Assembly (NCBI GenBank): GCA_904501705.1
Contig: CAJGCA010000003.1
Span: 1-46,987, forward strand
Length of the DNA: 46,987 nucleotides
Reading direction: 5' to 3'
Source of the DNA: Clostridiaceae bacterium
Lineage (GTDB): Bacteria > Bacillota > Clostridia > Oscillospirales > Acutalibacteraceae
Shown: piece after piece, positions 46,322-46,987 of the stretch
Position numbering within the stretch: position 1 is the first letter of the stretch
How the letters are laid out: every line of letters begins with the position of its first letter
Notes under the pieces: generated by a model
What the model saw: the letters and a program-made list of their open reading frames with translations, nothing else
Told to the model about the DNA's origin: nothing
Databases searched by the model: none
Translations under genes and position numbers: made by a program

Positions 46322-46987
46322 ATGTCCCACATCATCCTGATGAATATTATCGCGCGCATCCGAACCGACTTCACAACCAAGTTCGGTGTGCCGCGCCAGA
46401 GTGGGATCGTCCCCGCGGTCAAGGCGACCATCGTGTTCGAGCCGGAATACCGCAACCCCGACGCTCTGCGGGGACTCGAGGGCTTCTCGCATCTGTGGCT
46501 TTTGTGGCACTTCTCGGAGGTCAAGCAGGAAAACTGGTCGCCGACGGTGCGCCCGCCACGCCTCGGCGGCAACACCCGCATGGGGGTGTTCGCCACCCGC
46601 TCGCCCTACCGCCCCAACCCCATCGGCTTATCCTCGGTGAAGTTCGAGCGCATCGAATGGGATACCCCCGAGGGTGCGGTCATCCACGTCTCGGGCGCCG
46701 ATCTGATGGATGGCACGCCTATACTGGATGTAAAACCATATCTTGCTTATACAGACAGTCATCCAGATGCCGTGAGCGGCTTTGTTGACGACCTCGGCGA
46801 CCGCTCCCTCGAGGTCGACTGCCCTCCCGCCCTGCTCATGCCGCTGGCGGAGGAGCAACGCACCTCATTGCTCGGCGTGCTCGGGCACGACCCGCGCCCA
46901 ACCTATCAGCACGATCCCACGCGCGTATATGGGATGGCTTTCGGCGGCTGGGAGGTGCACTTCACCGTCGCCGACGGCGTTCTGCAC
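46322..46987 (+). CDS. trmO: tRNA t6A37 methyltransferase TrmO (partial, cut by window end)
   Basis: The first 222 residues of a TsaA/TrmO-type protein with no stop before the window ends. The family signature is clear: IARIRTDFTTKFGVPRQSG, LEGFSHLWLLWHF, RLGGNTRMGVFATRSPYRPNPIGLSSVKF, and the C-terminal DGTPILDVKPYLAYTDS. TrmO uses S-adenosylmethionine to methylate N6-threonylcarbamoyladenosine at position 37 of certain tRNAs. The beta-barrel catalytic domain is complete and the C-terminal part (ending near the cut) may lack only a few residues. The ATG at 46322 follows GAGGAGG. The gene is divergent from metY. Confidence 0.9.
   Translation, partial: MSHIILMNIIARIRTDFTTKFGVPRQSGIVPAVKATIVFEPEYRNPDALRGLEGFSHLWLLWHFSEVKQENWSPTVRPPRLGGNTRMGVFATRSPYRPNPIGLSSVKFERIEWDTPEGAVIHVSGADLMDGTPILDVKPYLAYTDSHPDAVSGFVDDLGDRSLEVDCPPALLMPLAEEQRTSLLGVLGHDPRPTYQHDPTRVYGMAFGGWEVHFTVADGVLH

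Noticed and set aside
1..46987. CRISPR arrays or rRNA genes
   Set aside because: No regularly spaced direct repeats and no rRNA-like stretches were seen on either strand.

Overview
The window looks like chromosomal DNA of an uncultured, spore-forming, gram-positive Clostridia member, most like the high-GC Oscillospirales-type gut lineages. By eye most genes are clearly GC-rich. The main clues are an intact sporulation sigma factor (sigK), luxS, RNase Y, a split transketolase, a T-box leader, a THF riboswitch, sortase B with an SPxTG-type substrate, LCP and VanZ proteins, and consensus SigA promoters with 16-18 bp spacers. No rRNA or CRISPR array was seen. One tRNA (Leu, anticodon CAA) is present. 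Three stretches are visibly lower in GC and look acquired: a lipoprotein (37872-39017), a serine-recombinase remnant (42241-43050) and, more mildly, an HTH/SLOG pair (34854-35660).

Layout. 1-295: repeat-rich intergenic DNA. 296-5400: envelope genes, comprising a LysM-G5-M23 endopeptidase, luxS, a cell-wall-anchored SPETG protein, sortase B and an LCP enzyme. 5405-7387: folate salvage and retention (folT-folC) behind a THF riboswitch. 7429-10960: a cation/proton antiporter, then an sdpRI-like autorepressor/membrane pair with an M24 aminopeptidase. 10959-14002: a family II pyrophosphatase-like DHH protein and split transketolase. 14015-15874: RNase Y with a long structured leader. 16008-18693: a NMT1/SsuA-type ABC importer. 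18792-27162: an exopolysaccharide cluster in one direction (three glycosyltransferases, polymerase, flippase, LicD, Wzz-like). 27166-30511: a secreted LamG protein, opposite, and a two-component system. 30666-34867: a MarR regulator with a heterodimeric ABC exporter. 34854-35703: divergent SLOG and HTH genes with twin palindromic operators. 35835-37729: an orphan PTS IIC protein and a YhhN-like membrane protein. 37763-39271: the AT-rich lipoprotein and tRNA-Leu. 39260-41279: VanZ, a beta-lactamase-fold serine hydrolase and a small ORF. 41286-43628: sigK, the recombinase remnant and a zinc-ribbon membrane protein. 43654-46244: metY-metA under a T-box. 46265-end: trmO, cut by the window edge.

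How they work together. The folate block is feedback controlled, because the leader can form mutually exclusive helices that expose or hide the folT ribosome binding site. MetY and MetA supply methionine by the O-acetylhomoserine route under tRNA control. The envelope genes are consistent with sortase anchoring next to wall-polymer ligation. The polysaccharide cluster holds the middle and late steps of a Wzx/Wzy pathway, but no priming transferase and no intact tyrosine kinase. The most distinctive unexplained piece is the SLOG/HTH pair, whose SLOG promoter has one 19-bp palindrome filling the -35/-10 spacer and a second at the start of transcription.
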